Origin: Oscillatoriales cyanobacterium
GTDB taxonomy: Bacteria; Cyanobacteriota; Cyanobacteriia; Cyanobacteriales; Laspinemataceae
NCBI GenBank assembly: GCA_011390955.1
Contig: JAABRM010000029.1
Span: 24,705 to 88,704, forward strand
DNA: 64,000 bases
Direction of reading: 5' to 3'
The notes beneath the pieces are model-generated. The model was given only the letters and a program-made list of their open reading frames with translations. It ran no database searches and was not told the DNA's origin. The number at the start of each line of letters is the position of its first letter. The stretch's first letter is position 1. The position numbers and the translations under genes are program-made. This document shows positions 43,957 through 53,152 of the stretch, in pieces.

Positions 43957-45225
43957 TCAAACTTGTCCCGTTCCTTGAACAATATGCTTGAGAGTGGTCA
44001 AAGTTTCCAGACTAATTAAACCCCGGCGATGACCTTTTTGGTTGGACATTCCCAAGAAAATAGCATCACCCTGTTGTTTGTTGTAACGATAAAATCGCGG
44101 GGATGAGTTAATATAGATTGAAGCACTGTTAATTCCGGCAGAAAATTGAGAACTTTCTAAATAAGATTCGGTGACTAGGCAATCCGCATGACCGCTACTA
44201 TATTGGTTAATCCATCGAATCGCGGTTTGAATGTTATTCACCCGTTTAAAGGCAATAGTTTTGCTTAAATAAGATTGATGCCACTCGTCTTCTTGGGCAA
44301 TTTCTAAATCTGGAAATTCTTGGTGTAACTCTTCATCGACGCGAATCTCAAAACCATTTTCTTTTAGGGTATTCCACAGCATTGTTAAAGAAGAGGGTTT
44401 TTGATTGCTATGGATTAAAACTTTCTCGATCGCATTCACCGGATCTGGTTCACTTTGATGGCTATCCATAATAATAGAACGGGTCAGATCCAAACTTCCC
44501 GTAGGCGACCAATAAAGATAACAATTGCCCATTGCCGATCGCAAAACCGGGGCGGTAGATTGCCGCACAACTTGTTGGACTAAACTCGGTCTTCCATAAG
44601 GAATGACTAAATTAATATAGTCATCTTGTTTAACTAAATCACGAATGGTTGCCCCAGAGTCCGCTGGGATTAATTCCACAGATCCAGAGGGAAATCCCAG
44701 CTTTTCTAAAGCCCCACAAATAGCTTGCGCGATCGCCTGATTGGATTGACTGGCTTCAGTCCCACCTCGCAGCAGCAAACTATTGCCGGTTTTAATACAA
44801 AGTCCAGCAGCGATCGCGGCTAACTCTGGCAAAGTTTCATAGATTAAGGCAATCACACCCAGGGGCATTAACTGACAATAAGTTTGAGAATGATCCAACT
44901 GATAAGAAGCATTCATCACCCGACGCAGAGGGTCAGACAATTCCGACAAGCGGTAAAGGGTCTCCACCGTATTATTTAAACGTTCTGGAGTCAGCTTCAG
45001 CCATTCCAAAATCAAATCGGGAACTGCCATTTCCCGACTGGCTTCTAAATCTAAAGTATTGGCTTCGAGAATATCATCCGTCGCATCATCCAAAGCATCA
45101 GCAATTGCCCGGACAGCCTTAGAGCGTTCTATGCCTTTAGTGGCTCCTAGAATCAAGGACGCTTCATAGCAGCGCTGAACCCTCTCCATCAGATTGGACG
45201 AAGAAATTAAAGAATCTTTTGTCAT
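43957..45225 (-). CDS. ProA-like protein (gamma-glutamyl phosphate reductase family), catalytic cysteine missing
   Basis: 422-residue member of the ALDH superfamily closest to glutamate-5-semialdehyde dehydrogenase, the second enzyme of proline synthesis. Family segments: VIALIYETLPELAAIAAGL, SLLLRGGTEASQSNQAIA, INLVIPYGRPSLV, SGHADCLVTES and QKGHRRGLISLETLTT. At the position of the catalytic cysteine (Q-R-P-x2-C-N in the E. coli enzyme) it reads QSEPDPVNAIEK, with valine 263. The conserved LGAEVAVST segment is also changed to DAIFLGMSN. It is therefore probably an inactive or neofunctional paralogue, and proline synthesis would need another ProA elsewhere. It lies four bases downstream of the zinc-ribbon membrane protein gene. 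Confidence 0.8.
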   Translation of the reverse strand: MTKDSLISSSNLMERVQRCYEASLILGATKGIERSKAVRAIADALDDATDDILEANTLDLEASREMAVPDLILEWLKLTPERLNNTVETLYRLSELSDPLRRVMNASYQLDHSQTYCQLMPLGVIALIYETLPELAAIAAGLCIKTGNSLLLRGGTEASQSNQAIAQAICGALEKLGFPSGSVELIPADSGATIRDLVKQDDYINLVIPYGRPSLVQQVVRQSTAPVLRSAMGNCYLYWSPTGSLDLTRSIIMDSHQSEPDPVNAIEKVLIHSNQKPSSLTMLWNTLKENGFEIRVDEELHQEFPDLEIAQEDEWHQSYLSKTIAFKRVNNIQTAIRWINQYSSGHADCLVTESYLESSQFSAGINSASIYINSSPRFYRYNKQQGDAIFLGMSNQKGHRRGLISLETLTTLKHIVQGTGQV

Positions 45226-45229
45226 TACG

Positions 45230-45601
45230 CTAACGCCTATAAGCTAACCACACCATTAAGGCGGGGAAAATTGCCAGCAATACTGCCAGAATCACCCACG
45301 GGACAATATTTGCGCCCTGGGGCAATTGCAACGCCAAAGGCAGCCAAATTACTAATAACATTAAGATAACCAAGATTGCTACAGATAGATAGCTTTCTCG
45401 GAAATTATCATCGGTCGTTTGCCAGTGATGGCCATTCCAGCGCCAAGACCGTTTATAAGGATAGTGGGTGGGCAATTGTTCTAGGACATATCCCTCTTCT
45501 TCAAGCACAAAGATTTGCTGGCAGGAATTGCAGCCAAATGCTTCGGTCAAGGCGATCGGGATTAATCGACCTTGGCGCGGACACGGACAAGGATAGTCCA
45601 T
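45230..45601 (-). CDS. Small zinc-ribbon membrane protein
   Basis: About 123 residues from ATG 45601 (MDYPCPCPRQGRL). The N-terminal part has paired cysteines (CPCP and CNSC), typical of a zinc ribbon. The middle is a WNGHHWQTTDDNF stretch. The C terminus has two membrane helices (VAILVILMLLVIWLPLAL and VPWVILAVLLAIFPALMVWL). Function is unknown; cyanobacterial homologues are annotated as hypothetical. It ends four bases before the ProA-like start, so the two form an operon. The frame opens upstream at 45649, but 45601 begins the conserved part. Confidence 0.65.
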   Translation of the reverse strand: MDYPCPCPRQGRLIPIALTEAFGCNSCQQIFVLEEEGYVLEQLPTHYPYKRSWRWNGHHWQTTDDNFRESYLSVAILVILMLLVIWLPLALQLPQGANIVPWVILAVLLAIFPALMVWLAYRR

Positions 45602-45757
45602 GTTGCAGTCAATTTTATGCTCTTTTTTAAATCGCACAATATGTTTCACAAAATATATAATGGAAAAATTCGCTGCTTTGGCTAACTGGTTTGAACCGCC
45701 AAAAGCAACTGAGCCGTTAAAGGCTTGGCTATCAGTTTATAATACTTTCGCTTTTAA

Positions 45758-45829
45758 AGCGGGTAACGCGATTCGAACGCGCGACATCAACCTTGGCAAG
45801 GTTGCGCTCTACCACTGAGCTATACCCGC
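45758..45829 (-). tRNA. tRNA-Gly (GCC)
   Basis: On the minus strand the sequence starts GCGGGTATAGCTCAGTGGTA. It has the acceptor pairing GCGGGTA/TACCCGC, the D arm AGCTCAGTGGTAGAGC, the anticodon arm CAACC-TTGCCAA-GGTTG (anticodon GCC), and the T arm with GTTCGAATC. The discriminator base is U, as usual for glycine. The CCA end is not encoded. Confidence 0.95.
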
Positions 45830-45918
45830 ATTTCCATGACGATTTCTATATTTACAGATTTTTCAGATTTTGTCAACAGTTTTGGGAAAAAATTTTTTTT
45901 GGGGCTTTTTGTGGGGAA

Positions 45919-46027
45919 TAATTGATAATTAACAATTAACAATTGATAATTTTATTCAATTATCAATTATCAATTATCAATTATCAATTATCAATTATCA
46001 ATTATCAATTATCAATTATCAATTATT
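45919..46027. repeat. Inverted pair of short-unit tracts
   Basis: The left arm is AATTGATAATTAACAATT units. The right arm is at least nine copies of AATTATC/TCAATTA in opposite orientation. It lies between the tRNA and the ribH stop. Confidence 0.8.
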
Positions 46028-46029
46028 CC

Positions 46030-46605
46030 CTACATCCCCTCTTGAGCGATCGCGCTTTTCAGAGATCCCGCTGCGGGTAAAGTCTGGCTGCCAGAAGCGA
46101 TCGCTGTAGAGTTGCGTTGCCCCAAAGAAATTTTGAACTGGCGCATCAAACTGGCCATTTCTATGGCATTCATGCCATAGTCCCAGCCTTTATTACTTTT
46201 AATTCCCGCCCGTTCCAGGGCTTGCTGCATGGTATCGGCGGTTAAAATCCCAAAAATCACCGGGACTCCGGTTTGAAAACCCGCAGCGGCAATTCCTTTA
46301 GAAACTTCGGCGGCGACATAATCAAAATGAGGGGTATGACCGCGAATTACGGCGCCCAAGCAAATGACGGCATCGTAGCGATCGCTCATCGCCAATTGAC
46401 GCGCTACCAAAGCGACCTCAAAACACCCAGGCACCCATATATAATCAACTTGACTGCCTTGTTCGCTGACATCAATGCCATGACGTTGCATGGCATCTTG
46501 ACAACCGGCTAAGAGTTTGCCGGTAATCAGGTCATTAAACCGACCAATCACGATCGCAAATTTTAATGATTCGGTCTGGGTAAAATTACCCTCGAAAACT
46601 GCCAT
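46030..46605 (-). CDS. ribH: 6,7-dimethyl-8-ribityllumazine synthase
   Basis: 191 residues. Makes the direct precursor of riboflavin from 5-amino-6-ribitylaminouracil and dihydroxybutanone phosphate, as an icosahedral or pentameric assembly. Signatures: [77 protein letters not shown] and [17 protein letters not shown]. The C-terminal 25 residues are a variable tail. ATG 46605. It lies just upstream of the short-unit tract and downstream of psbZ on the same strand. Confidence 0.95.
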   Translation of the reverse strand: MAVFEGNFTQTESLKFAIVIGRFNDLITGKLLAGCQDAMQRHGIDVSEQGSQVDYIWVPGCFEVALVARQLAMSDRYDAVICLGAVIRGHTPHFDYVAAEVSKGIAAAGFQTGVPVIFGILTADTMQQALERAGIKSNKGWDYGMNAIEMASLMRQFKISLGQRNSTAIASGSQTLPAAGSLKSAIAQEGM

Positions 46606-46702
46606 AAGAATTGTTAATTTAATGTTTTCTACCTATAAAGCTGTAGAAACGTTGGATAACGTCTCTACAGCTTCCGTCGATGTAAGCTGTAATTCTGAGG
46701 AA

Positions 46703-46891
46703 TTAAGCAACCAGATAATTTAAGACACCAACCACAATCACCAGGATTGCCCAAAGTCCCGATCCGATGTACAGCAGGGGCTTAGATTGATCCCAGTTTT
46801 GGGGGGAAGCATAAGCTACCGGCACCCCAATTACCATCACAAAGGACACGAGAACTAAAGCTAAGAGTGCAAATTGAAATATGACTGACAT
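46703..46891 (-). CDS. psbZ: Photosystem II protein PsbZ (Ycf9)
   Basis: 62-residue thylakoid membrane protein with two helices ([20 protein letters not shown] and [18 protein letters not shown]) and the lumenal SPQNWDQSK loop typical of PsbZ. It is a small subunit at the periphery of photosystem II and affects light-harvesting coupling. A purine-rich GGGAGAATAGGAAA precedes ATG 46891. It is followed by ribH on the same strand with 97 bases between, an order also known in other cyanobacteria. Confidence 0.95.
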   Translation of the reverse strand: MSVIFQFALLALVLVSFVMVIGVPVAYASPQNWDQSKPLLYIGSGLWAILVIVVGVLNYLVA

Positions 46892-47037
46892 TTTCCTATT
46901 CTCCCAAAGAAACGGTAATCGACAACGAATGCTGACCAGCGAATCGCAGTTTTTTGTGATTAATTCCGATCCTTAAGCTACCAAAAAATGATCCTTTGTC
47001 ATAGACTTAAGTTAAATATTACTAATTACTATTATGT

Positions 47038-47486
47038 AATGTTGATTGTTGATTGTTGATTGTTGATTGTTGATTGTTGATTGTTGATTGTTGATTGTTG
47101 ATTGTTGATTGTTGATTGTTGATTGTTGATTGTTGATTGTTGATTGTTGATTGTTGATTGTTGATTGTTGATTGTTGATTGTTGATTGTTGATTGTTGAT
47201 TGTTGATTGTTGATTGTTGATTGTTGATTGTTGATTGTTGATTGTTGATTGTTGATTGTTGAACGAACAACGAACAACGAACAACGAACAACCACCAACA
47301 GGCATAATCCCTACCCACCAACCACCAACCACCAACCACCAACCACCAACAAAGAACCACCAACCACCAACCACCAACCACCAACCACCAACAAAGAACA
47401 AAGAACAAAGAACAAAGAACAAAGAACAAAGAACAAAGAACAAACAACAAACAACAAACAACAAACAACAAACAACAAACAACAAA
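47038..47486. repeat. Very long bipartite short-unit tract before the tRNA nucleotidyltransferase
   Basis: About 31 perfect copies of the heptamer TTGATTG (47040-47259) are followed by four kinds of opposite-sense units: AACGAAC, ACCACCA, AACAAAG and AACAAAC. The last runs into ATG 47487. It is the largest tract in the window, and the final 45 bases are the whole mRNA leader of the next gene, without a Shine-Dalgarno. Confidence 0.9.
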
Positions 47487-50465
47487 ATGGATATAATCTT
47501 GTGCCATACGACCGCTGATTTCGATACCGTGGGTGCTGCGGTGGGATTGACGCGACTGCAACCGGGTAGCCGAATTGTTTTGACCGGAGGCGCTCATCCT
47601 GCTGTGCGAGATTTTTTGGCGTTGCACCGGGATGAGTATCCTTTGCTGGAACGGCGATCGGTGAATCCCCAAAAGATTCGCTCGATCGCGGTGGTGGATG
47701 CCCAACGGCGCGATCGCTTGGGGAAAGCGGCAGAATGGCTGGATTTGCCAGTGCCGATCCAGGTTTGGGATCATCATTTGAATACCGAGTCGGATATTCC
47801 CGCTATGGACCGACATATTGCCGCAGTGGGGGCGACGACTACGTTAATTGTGGAAAAGCTGCGGCAGTTGGATGGGGAAAAATTAGGCAAATTGCCTGCG
47901 GTGGAAACCACGGTGATGGCTTTGGGCATTCATGTGGATACGGGTTCGCTGACTTTTGGCCATAGTACCCCCAGGGATGCTCGGGCTTTGGCTTGGTTGA
48001 TGGAACAAGGAGCCAGTTTAGCGGCGATCGCGGAATATGTGGAACAAAGCTTATCCCCCCGGTTGCAAGAATTATTGATTGTGGCTTTGAGGGAATTAGC
48101 GACGGAAACGATTTATGGCTATACCGTCTCTTGGGTCTTGTTGGAAACCGAGGGATATATTCCCGGTTTGTCCGGTCTGGCATCCCGACTATTGGATCTG
48201 ACGGAAAGTGATGCCTTGATTTTGGGCAGTCGTTATCCCCTGAAACAATCTGGGGATGAACGCTTGACGATTATTGGGCGATCGCGCATTGGTGGCACGG
48301 ATCTGAATCAGTTATTTCAAGGCTTTGGTGGAGGGGGTCACGTTCGCGCCGCCTCAGCGATTTTACATGAAGGGGATTTGAGCCAAACTTTTGGCGAATT
48401 GATTTCTAAGCTGAAAATGCAGATTCCCCGTCCTCCCGTAGCCAGAGATTTGATGTCTTCTCCAGTGCGAACCATTCGACCAGAAACGACCATTAACGAA
48501 GCCCAACGGATTTTATTACGCTATGGTCATGCGGGCTTATCCGTGGTGGATAGTGCCGATAAGCTGGTGGGAGTGATTGCCCGTCGAGATATTGAGATTG
48601 CGCTGCATCACGGCTTTTCTCATGCTCCCGTGAAGGGATATATGACCACTAATTTGAAAACTATTACCCCAGAGACGTTGCTGCCAGAGATAGAATCCCT
48701 GATGGTGACTTATGATATTGGCCGATTGCCCGTATTGTCCGGCGATCGCCTAGTGGGAATTGTCACCCGCACCGATGTTTTGCGCCAACTGCACCAAGAT
48801 AAGGCGATCGGGGATCACGGCGTTCCCATTGGGCCAAAACGTCCTTATTGTCCATTGCCAGAATCCATTGAAAAAATGTTGTCCCATAGCCTAGTCCCAG
48901 AACAACGACAACTGCTGAATCATGCGGCACAACTCGCGGAACAACGGGGCTGGCATCTATATTTAGTCGGCGGGGCGGTGCGAGATTTGTTTCTCCAAAG
49001 TGCTTGGACTGAGGCAGAAAGCGATATATCTCCAAAAGAGGAAAGAGGAAAGGGGAGTGTGGAAGGTGTGGGAGGAAAGGGGAGTGTGGGAGGAAAGGGA
49101 AGTGTGGGAGGAAAGGGAAGTGTGGGAAGTGTGGGAAGTGTGGGAGGTGTGGGAGGTGTGGGAGGTGTGGGAGGTGTGGGGAGAAATTTTCCCCTCTCTC
49201 CCCTCTCTCCCCCCTCTCCCCCCTCTCCCCTCTCTCCTATTTTACTCAGCGATATTGACTTAGTGGTCGATGGATTTAACGAAGCAGCGGATGCGGGGGC
49301 TGGAGTAGAATTAGCCAAAGAATTGCAAAAACTCTATCCCGGTGCCCGTTTGGACATTCACGGTCAATTTCAAACCGCAGCCTTGTTGTGGCACAAAGAC
49401 CCGGTACTAGATTCTTTATGGATTGATATTGCCACAGCGCGGACTGAATTTTATCCCTATCCCGCAGCCAACCCAGAAGTAGAGGCGTCTTCGATTCGCC
49501 AAGACCTTTATCGCCGGGATTTTACCATTAATGCCTTGGCATTGCGGCTTACCGGCAATGGTCGGGGAGGCGATATGACAGCCGCAACACGGTCGGACCG
49601 CCCTGGAATAATTTTGGACTTTTTCGGGGGTTTTTTAGACCTGCAAGACCGCCGAATTCGGGTATTGCATTCTAATAGTTTTATTGAAGACCCCACGAGA
49701 ATTTATCGGGCTGTTCGGTTTGCGGTGCGCTTAGGGTTTCACATTGATTCAGAAACGGAAAATTATATTAGAAATGCCTTGGAATGTGGGATTTATCATC
49801 ACGTTCAAGATAGCAATGGTCGCGCCCCGGCTTTGGAAACTCGGTTAAAAAGTGAGTTAAAATATATTCTAGAAGCCCCCTATTGGCAACCGGCATTAAA
49901 ATTAATCGGTGACTTAGGTGCGCTGAAATGTATTCATCCTCAATTGCAGTTAAGTCGAGAATTGTGGCGGCAAATTCGGCTATGCGATCGCGCCTTAAAA
50001 TGGTTTGACCCGGAGAAAAATTTTCCCCATTGGCAACTGCGATTAGAAGTCTTAATCGCCGACTTAGCGCCAGAATATCGGGTAAAAGTTGCCACTAATT
50101 TACAATTAACTCACGAGAGTATTCAACGGCTGACTCAGCTTGGCAATATCAGCCAAGCCGTGCAAAAATTACCGGACTTAAACCGTCCCAGTGAAATAGT
50201 CTTGCTATTACGTTCTTATGATATTTGCACCTTAATTTTAATCGCGGTGAAATTTCAAAACGTGCGCCGTCATATTTGGCGATATTTAAGCCGTTACGGT
50301 CAGATTAAACCCATTTTAAATGGCAATGATTTAAAAGCCTTGGGCTATAAACCGGGAAAACAGTTTAAACCCATGTTAGACCGTTTATTAGCGGCAACTA
50401 TAGACGGGGAAATATGCGATCGCACTTCTGCCGAAGCATTTCTCCGGCAACATTTTCCTAAGTAG
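47487..50465 (+). CDS. DHH-CBS-nucleotidyltransferase (tRNA CCA/A-adding or poly(A) polymerase family)
   Basis: 992 residues. Order: a DHH phosphoesterase-like domain ([18 protein letters not shown] in VWDHHLN near 94-98), a DHHA1 part ([14 protein letters not shown]), two CBS domains (about 320-440; [20 protein letters not shown] and [17 protein letters not shown] [18 protein letters not shown]), and a class II nucleotidyltransferase ([14 protein letters not shown] near 493; DIDLVVDG near 588) with a C-terminal RNA-binding domain ([18 protein letters not shown]). Between the G-loop and the DID metal motif sits a repeat-derived insertion (about 49030-49243). The frame opens at 47256, but the upstream part is repeat DNA; ATG 47487 fits the family. 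Confidence 0.88.
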   Translation: MDIILCHTTADFDTVGAAVGLTRLQPGSRIVLTGGAHPAVRDFLALHRDEYPLLERRSVNPQKIRSIAVVDAQRRDRLGKAAEWLDLPVPIQVWDHHLNTESDIPAMDRHIAAVGATTTLIVEKLRQLDGEKLGKLPAVETTVMALGIHVDTGSLTFGHSTPRDARALAWLMEQGASLAAIAEYVEQSLSPRLQELLIVALRELATETIYGYTVSWVLLETEGYIPGLSGLASRLLDLTESDALILGSRYPLKQSGDERLTIIGRSRIGGTDLNQLFQGFGGGGHVRAASAILHEGDLSQTFGELISKLKMQIPRPPVARDLMSSPVRTIRPETTINEAQRILLRYGHAGLSVVDSADKLVGVIARRDIEIALHHGFSHAPVKGYMTTNLKTITPETLLPEIESLMVTYDIGRLPVLSGDRLVGIVTRTDVLRQLHQDKAIGDHGVPIGPKRPYCPLPESIEKMLSHSLVPEQRQLLNHAAQLAEQRGWHLYLVGGAVRDLFLQSAWTEAESDISPKEERGKGSVEGVGGKGSVGGKGSVGGKGSVGSVGSVGGVGGVGGVGGVGRNFPLSPLSPPSPPSPLSPILLSDIDLVVDGFNEAADAGAGVELAKELQKLYPGARLDIHGQFQTAALLWHKDPVLDSLWIDIATARTEFYPYPAANPEVEASSIRQDLYRRDFTINALALRLTGNGRGGDMTAATRSDRPGIILDFFGGFLDLQDRRIRVLHSNSFIEDPTRIYRAVRFAVRLGFHIDSETENYIRNALECGIYHHVQDSNGRAPALETRLKSELKYILEAPYWQPALKLIGDLGALKCIHPQLQLSRELWRQIRLCDRALKWFDPEKNFPHWQLRLEVLIADLAPEYRVKVATNLQLTHESIQRLTQLGNISQAVQKLPDLNRPSEIVLLLRSYDICTLILIAVKFQNVRRHIWRYLSRYGQIKPILNGNDLKALGYKPGKQFKPMLDRLLAATIDGEICDRTSAEAFLRQHFPK
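49030..49243. repeat. Tandem-repeat insertion inside the nucleotidyltransferase domain
   Basis: The first part is purine-rich units (GGGAGTGTGGGAGGAAA, then GGAAGTGTG and GGAGGTGTG). The second part is the pyrimidine run CCCCTCTCTCCCC with CCCTCTCCC. Translated, they give Gly/Val/Ser-rich and then Pro/Ser/Leu-rich stretches between two conserved catalytic motifs. Confidence 0.85.
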
Positions 50466-50481
50466 AAGATAATCACAGAAA

Positions 50482-50550
50482 CAAGAAACCGGGTTTTTTC
50501 CAGAATCTTTGGTTTGATCCCCAAACTTGACGCAGAAACCCGGTTTCTTG
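50482..50550. terminator. Bidirectional hairpin between convergent genes
   Basis: Arms CAAGAAACCGGGTTT (50482-50496) and AAACCCGGTTTCTTG (50536-50550), with an inner CTTTGGTTTG/CCAAACTTG pair. It lies between the nucleotidyltransferase stop and the HEPN gene's stop, and would terminate both. Confidence 0.7.
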
Positions 50551-50584
50551 TTTTCAAACCTAGAACCAATAGACGCGGGATGAA

Positions 50585-51652
50585 TCAGCGGATTTTTTTA
50601 ATGTAAAAAATTTGATTTTTTTTAATTTTTGGGTTCAGCTTTACCGCAATATTATTTTTTCCTAATATCTGAAGTGTTAAATAAGATTTTTTCTCTAATT
50701 GAATTTCTAAAATAGACTTTTTTTCAAATTTACCTTCGGGAGTTTCGATAATTATCATATCCCCAACATTAATGCTATAGTTTTCAATTTCAAACGCTAA
50801 TATTTGATGATTAAAAATATCGATAACTTTTTCTACTTTTTGAAAGGTATGCACTGATTCTTGTTTAATCAATTCTTCACATAACACTTCAAAAATAGCT
50901 TGACCATATACTTCTAAAAAATCAATATACGGTTCTAACTCAGATATAGTTAATAAATTATCTAATTTTTCTGAACCGTGAGCAATTTCATTTCTTCTTT
51001 CTACTAAATCATTAATTTTTTCATATAAAACATCTTTTTGTGTTTGGGTAATTCTCTCTTTTGATAAACCAATTTGGTTATTTAAGCTTTCATTATTAAC
51101 TAATTTTTCGTTTAAGTCTATATTTAAAGGTTTAAATAAATCGACAATCTTATTATGTTTTAAATTACCAGATAATAAGACAAAGGCTTCGGAATTTATT
51201 TGATAATTTTTTGGACTAACAATACAACTATTTAAATTATTTAAAACCTCCTCTTTCGTGATGTGCTGATATTTGGCACTTTCCCGACTTGTAATCGTAT
51301 TGATTAATTTTAAAGAGAGGTCAAAATGATGATTTCTAATTTTTTCATCGATGAGGTTATAATCAGGTACTAATCTTGAAAGAGAATCAAGATATTCCTT
51401 AATCCAAGCTTCAATATATTTTTCCAATAAGCCATACAATGAAATAATAGTTGCCTTATATTCAAATCTTTTTCGGGCGATGCTAAAATTTTTAGAATGT
51501 TCTTTTAAGGTATTGAGCAAATTTTTAATTTCGTCACTATCATTTGCTAAACCTGAATAGCTAATCACATTATTGACATACTCAATATGCTTCAAGTAGT
51601 CTCGAATATGATTCAGTTCTTTTTTAAAGTCTTCTAATGATGTTATTTCCAT
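50585..51652 (-). CDS. HEPN-domain protein of the MAE_28990/MAE_18760 family
   Basis: 355 residues. A long helical N-terminal region is followed by a HEPN core whose catalytic-type motif RRNEIAH (about 217-223, RN-x3-H pattern) suggests RNase activity. A beta-rich C-terminal extension (about 290-355) begins VGDMIIIETPEGKFEKK. I recognise it as the family named after Microcystis MAE_28990/MAE_18760. A GGAG six bases before ATG 51652 supports the start. It lies 31 bases after the DUF262 gene on the same strand; the two form an operon. Both are AT-richer than nearby genes. It is probably the effector of a defence or toxin system (inference). Confidence 0.8.
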   Translation of the reverse strand: MEITSLEDFKKELNHIRDYLKHIEYVNNVISYSGLANDSDEIKNLLNTLKEHSKNFSIARKRFEYKATIISLYGLLEKYIEAWIKEYLDSLSRLVPDYNLIDEKIRNHHFDLSLKLINTITSRESAKYQHITKEEVLNNLNSCIVSPKNYQINSEAFVLLSGNLKHNKIVDLFKPLNIDLNEKLVNNESLNNQIGLSKERITQTQKDVLYEKINDLVERRNEIAHGSEKLDNLLTISELEPYIDFLEVYGQAIFEVLCEELIKQESVHTFQKVEKVIDIFNHQILAFEIENYSINVGDMIIIETPEGKFEKKSILEIQLEKKSYLTLQILGKNNIAVKLNPKIKKNQIFYIKKIR

Positions 51653-51683
51653 AATTTCTCCAGGTTCTATTAAATCAATTCAT

Positions 51684-52889
51684 TTAAATAATAGATTGTT
51701 GGAGAAAATTATGAAAATATTTGATTCGCAATTTTAGATATTTTCCGATAACGTATTTAGAATCAAAAAGATATCGATCGCTTCGATCTGTTTCTTCCTT
51801 AAAGTATAACCCTTGTGGATCTGAGTATAAATTATTTTTGATATATTCTCGATTCTGGATTAGTTTTTCTTGCTCAGAAAGATTATTGGCAAAAGCCTGC
51901 ATCATTGAATCATAAACAATTTTTGCTGGAGCATTATATCTGCGATTTTCTTCTGGTTTTGGTGACAAAAAAGCTGACTCTCCAAAAAGAGAATAAATTA
52001 GATTAATGGTGTCATTAAAAAGATTCTTAAGGTCTTTTATTTTGGCATCATCATAATTATTTGCTTGCTTTAAATAATCATCCAAAAAATTATCCAGAGG
52101 TGATGTAATTTCATCTAAACTTCTATAAGCAAAAAACCGCAAAACTAATTCTACATCTTCCATTTTCCGATAAGCTTCACTCTCAAGTAATTTTTTTTCC
52201 CCTTCACTTTCTAAAGGAATATTCCACATTTTCCGAAAAAAATCATTTTGAGCAAGTTCTATACATAATTGATTAAATTTACCATTATATAAAGCATTTC
52301 TAATTTCCTGTGGAGTTAATTTTTCCCCTCCACTATTCAATCTTTCAAAAACTACCTTTTTCAGCTTCTCAGCTTCTGCTTGACTCTTAGCTGTTTCTTG
52401 CAACAAAATAATCGACGACAAATATCGTCTATCGATTCCTCTTTTAACTTGTTCTGGTAACTCTTGATAAGTTCGATTCTCAAGTTCCTGCCAATATTGT
52501 AAATTTTCTAGTCGAAATTTTCCCTTATAAAAATCATCAATAGTTGTCAGCCTTTGTTGTCCATCCATTACTTCATAGATGGAGTAATCTATTTCATACA
52601 AAAAAATCGGAGGAATCGGTACATTCATTATGAATGATTCAATTAAACGAGATTTGCGAGTTATATCCCATCTTTTTCTGCGCTGATATTCAGGAGTTAA
52701 AATATACTTGTTACTTTCAAGCATACTTTGTATAGTATCTAGTGGATAACGAGCTTGTTCTGTAACAATTCTGATCTCACCTCTCTTATACTTTTCATTA
52801 ATTTTGTCATCGTCACCTCTTATCGGGCTATGTGATTGAAATTCATTGGTCAACGCTTGTTCTGAACTCAAATCATTTTTTGCGATCAT
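51684..52889 (-). CDS. DUF262 (ParB-like/GmrSD-type) protein
   Basis: About 401 residues from ATG 52889, which has AAGGAG seven bases upstream; the frame opens at 52958 without such a site. The N-terminal DUF262 domain shows YILTPEYQRRKRWD, SFIMNVPIPPIFLYE and the hallmark DGQQR motif at about residue 108, as in GmrSD-type modification-dependent nucleases and the ParB-like nuclease clan. The C terminus is helical and lacks the HNH domain common in other members. Cotranscribed with a HEPN protein downstream. Function is predicted as nucleotide-dependent sensing or nuclease activity. Confidence 0.8.
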   Translation of the reverse strand: MIAKNDLSSEQALTNEFQSHSPIRGDDDKINEKYKRGEIRIVTEQARYPLDTIQSMLESNKYILTPEYQRRKRWDITRKSRLIESFIMNVPIPPIFLYEIDYSIYEVMDGQQRLTTIDDFYKGKFRLENLQYWQELENRTYQELPEQVKRGIDRRYLSSIILLQETAKSQAEAEKLKKVVFERLNSGGEKLTPQEIRNALYNGKFNQLCIELAQNDFFRKMWNIPLESEGEKKLLESEAYRKMEDVELVLRFFAYRSLDEITSPLDNFLDDYLKQANNYDDAKIKDLKNLFNDTINLIYSLFGESAFLSPKPEENRRYNAPAKIVYDSMMQAFANNLSEQEKLIQNREYIKNNLYSDPQGLYFKEETDRSDRYLFDSKYVIGKYLKLRIKYFHNFLQQSII

Positions 52890-53038
52890 ATCGATTCTCC
52901 TTATTTTGCCTACCCCTGGAGTCGTTGCATTCTGCGATCGTAATACATTTTGGCGCAATTCGGGGTATTTTTTCAGAAAAAATTAATCTTTCCGATCATT
53001 TCTATTCTGATTTGCGCTTTTTCGTCCAATTAAACAAT

Positions 53039-53066
53039 GTAGGGTAAGCAATATTTTGCCCACCCT
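53039..53066. repeat. GTAGGGTGGGC-class palindrome, diverged copy
   Basis: GTAGGGTAAGCAATATTTTG followed by CCCACCCTAA. A half copy of the ACCACAGAGACAC repeat follows at about 53118-53143, just before the CHAT gene's stop. Confidence 0.6.
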
Positions 53067-53111
53067 AAACCCGAATTTTATCCCGCGCCCAAGATAGCAT
53101 AGCATCAGCAA

Positions 53112-53143
<32 letters not shown>

Positions 53144-53152
53144 ATTATATCC

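Noticed and set aside
47040..47259. Possible CRISPR array
   Set aside because: Seven-base units are contiguous without spacers. The same holds for the 103-bp array at 21629, and the 120-bp array at 54841 is coding. No cas gene is present in the window.
47012..47816. Several minus-strand frames rich in INNQQST or Val/Leu/Phe
   Set aside because: Translations of the heptamer tract; the conserved gene on the plus strand begins at 47487.
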